NCBI RefSeq assembly: GCF_001718195.1
Contig: NZ_MCNV01000022.1
Location: forward strand, 62,001 to 126,000
Length of the DNA stretch: 64,000 nt
Source of the DNA: Paraburkholderia nodosa
GTDB lineage: Bacteria; Pseudomonadota; Gammaproteobacteria; Burkholderiales; Burkholderiaceae
Direction of reading: 5' to 3'
Shown: piece after piece, positions 63,106 through 64,000 of the stretch
Layout of the letters: each line of letters starts with the position of its first letter
Numbering within the stretch: position 1 is the first letter of the stretch
The notes under the pieces: model-generated
The model's input: only the letters and a program-made list of their open reading frames with translations
Database searches by the model: none
What the model was told of the DNA's origin: nothing
Position numbers and translations under genes: made by a program

Positions 63106-63558
63106 ATGCTGTCGCCTACCGAATTCCTCGAGGTTGTGCGGCTCGCACCGCTTGTCGGGATCGACCTCATCGTCGCCGACGCCGACGGCCGCGTGCTTGT
63201 GGGTGAACGACGCAATCGTCCGGCGCGCGGCAAATGGTTCGTGCCCGGCGGACGCATCCACAAGGACGAATGGCTCGACGGCGCGTTCACGCGCATCGTC
63301 GAAACAGAGCTCGGCATTGCGGGCATGCAGCGCTCGGCTGCGCGCTTCGTCGGCGTCTTCGAGCATCACTATCCGGACAACTTCGCGGCAGAAAACGGCA
63401 TCGGCACACATTACGTTGTACTTGCGTATGCGTTCATGCTGGATAGCACCGTGCCTGTTGGGCGCTTCGATCAGCACAGCCAGTACGCGTGGCTGTGGCC
63501 AGAGGAGCTGCTCATGCGCGAAGACGTGCACAAGAATTCGAAACAATATTTCCGCTGA
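63106..63558 (+). CDS. gmm: GDP-mannose mannosyl hydrolase (Nudix, Gmm/NudD)
   Basis: Gmm splits GDP-mannose (and GDP-glucose) into GDP and the sugar, and is a standard partner of GDP-fucose loci. The 150-residue protein from MLSPTEFLEVVRLAPLVGIDLIV has the atypical Nudix box GGRIHKDEWLDGAFTRIVETELGI, in which the usual RExxEE glutamates are replaced as in known Gmm proteins. ENGIGTHYVVLAYAF and the late WLWPEELL are also typical. A longer in-frame ATG at 63031 adds an unconserved basic tail. In E. coli gmm sits beside fcl; here it is 10 kb away on the far edge of the locus. Confidence 0.93.
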   Translation: MLSPTEFLEVVRLAPLVGIDLIVADADGRVLVGERRNRPARGKWFVPGGRIHKDEWLDGAFTRIVETELGIAGMQRSAARFVGVFEHHYPDNFAAENGIGTHYVVLAYAFMLDSTVPVGRFDQHSQYAWLWPEELLMREDVHKNSKQYFR

Positions 63559-63879
63559 AAATGCCCCAGTAACAGACACACACGCGTCGTGGATTTGCCC
63601 GCAAGGCGTTCGTGAAGCTCGCGCTGGGCGCGCGTGCGCGCCCGTAAGACCCGGGTGCAACGCCGCGCCAGGACCGCTCCGCCTTGCCCACCATACCGAG
63701 CCATTCTGCCAAGTTCTCGGCATTTTCAGACTGCGGCGTGCGTCAGCACCCCACGGGCCTATCATGAATCCCGAGAGCGTGATGTGACCGCATGTAACAG
63801 CCCCACTCAGCCGGATGAGGGCACGCGGCGCAAAAACGCAACGTACTCCTGCGAATCCTTTCTGCGCGAGGAACCGGCC
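63559..63879. other. Intergenic region between gmm and the last gene
   Basis: A 321-base gap of ordinary GC content. A GAGGAA ribosome site lies at its right end, before the ATG at 63880. No hairpin with a T-run, promoter or conserved frame was recognised. Confidence 0.5.
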
Positions 63880-64000
63880 ATGTACATCGACAGGGTGGTC
63901 TGCCGGCAAGCCGCTTTCCAGCCGCGCGGCGCTCACTTGAAGTTCGGACCCGTGGCCAAACGCATCGGCATCCTGGTTTTCGAGGGCTTCCCGCTCGGGG
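63880..64000 (+). CDS. Second GlxA-family regulator, N-terminal part
   Basis: The frame starts at ATG 63880 behind GAGGAA and runs off the window after 40 codons. After a basic lead, the sequence VAKRIGILVFEGFPLG is the opening strand of a DJ-1/PfpI domain as found in GlxA/FtrA-type AraC regulators. A GTG at residue 25 gives the more usual family start and may be the real one. Only 40 residues are visible, so the class is a best guess. Confidence 0.5.
   Translation, partial: MYIDRVVCRQAAFQPRGAHLKFGPVAKRIGILVFEGFPLG

Overview
This is a GC-rich chromosomal window from a beta-proteobacterium of the Burkholderia/Paraburkholderia group. The gene order (purM, hda, HAD phosphatase, pcnB, folK, deoxynucleoside kinase, panB; grpE, dnaK, dnaJ; hrcA, nadK, recN; glnE, yhdP, nitrilase, tldD), the fused PabB-PabC protein and the strong GC bias at third codon positions all fit that family. 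No rRNA, tRNA, CRISPR array, prophage or complete insertion sequence was seen. Both edges cut genes: the end of a DUF72 protein on the left and the start of a GlxA-type regulator on the right.

Layout. 1-5.3 kb: msrA, a flavin reductase and the tryptophan-to-anthranilate operon kynB-kynU-kynA with a divergent Lrp-type regulator, closed by a strong terminator. 5.3-14.5 kb: purM and a long + strand run of nucleotide, RNA and cofactor genes (an unusually long Hda, HAD phosphatase, pcnB, folK, deoxynucleoside kinase, panB) facing a PabB-PabC fusion. 14.5-25 kb: chaperone and stress genes (dnaJ, dnaK and grpE with sigma-32-like promoters, hslR, hrcA) with hemH, nadK and recN. 25.0-25.7 kb: a small Phd/ParE-type toxin-antitoxin cassette behind AT-rich operator DNA, abutting glnE. 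25.7-37.3 kb: glnE, yhdP, a nitrilase-family amidase, tldD and aroG.

The clearest regulatory discovery lies ahead of aroG (35960-36270). It is a complete transcription attenuator: a sigma-70 promoter, a 22-residue leader peptide with eight consecutive aromatic codons covering Phe, Tyr and Trp, a Rho-independent terminator, and two mutually exclusive upstream pairings. It would let one DAHP synthase gene sense the charging of all three aromatic tRNAs.

37.4-63.6 kb is an exopolysaccharide locus. A - strand operon (manC, wcaJ, wzc, gmd, fcl) ends at a strong terminator. The remaining units supply GDP-fucose-related glycosyltransferases, a Wzx flippase, a Wzy-like polymerase, a Wza export lipoprotein, two acyltransferases, a GDP-mannose mannosyl hydrolase, a secreted clan-A glycosidase-like protein, an unrecognised exported Gly/Ser-rich protein and an AraC/GlxA regulator. 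The combination of gmd, fcl, gmm, wcaI, wcaF and wcaJ suggests a fucose-containing, colanic-acid-like polymer made by the Wzx/Wzy route. No phosphomannomutase gene and no Wzb-type tyrosine phosphatase gene are present in the window.
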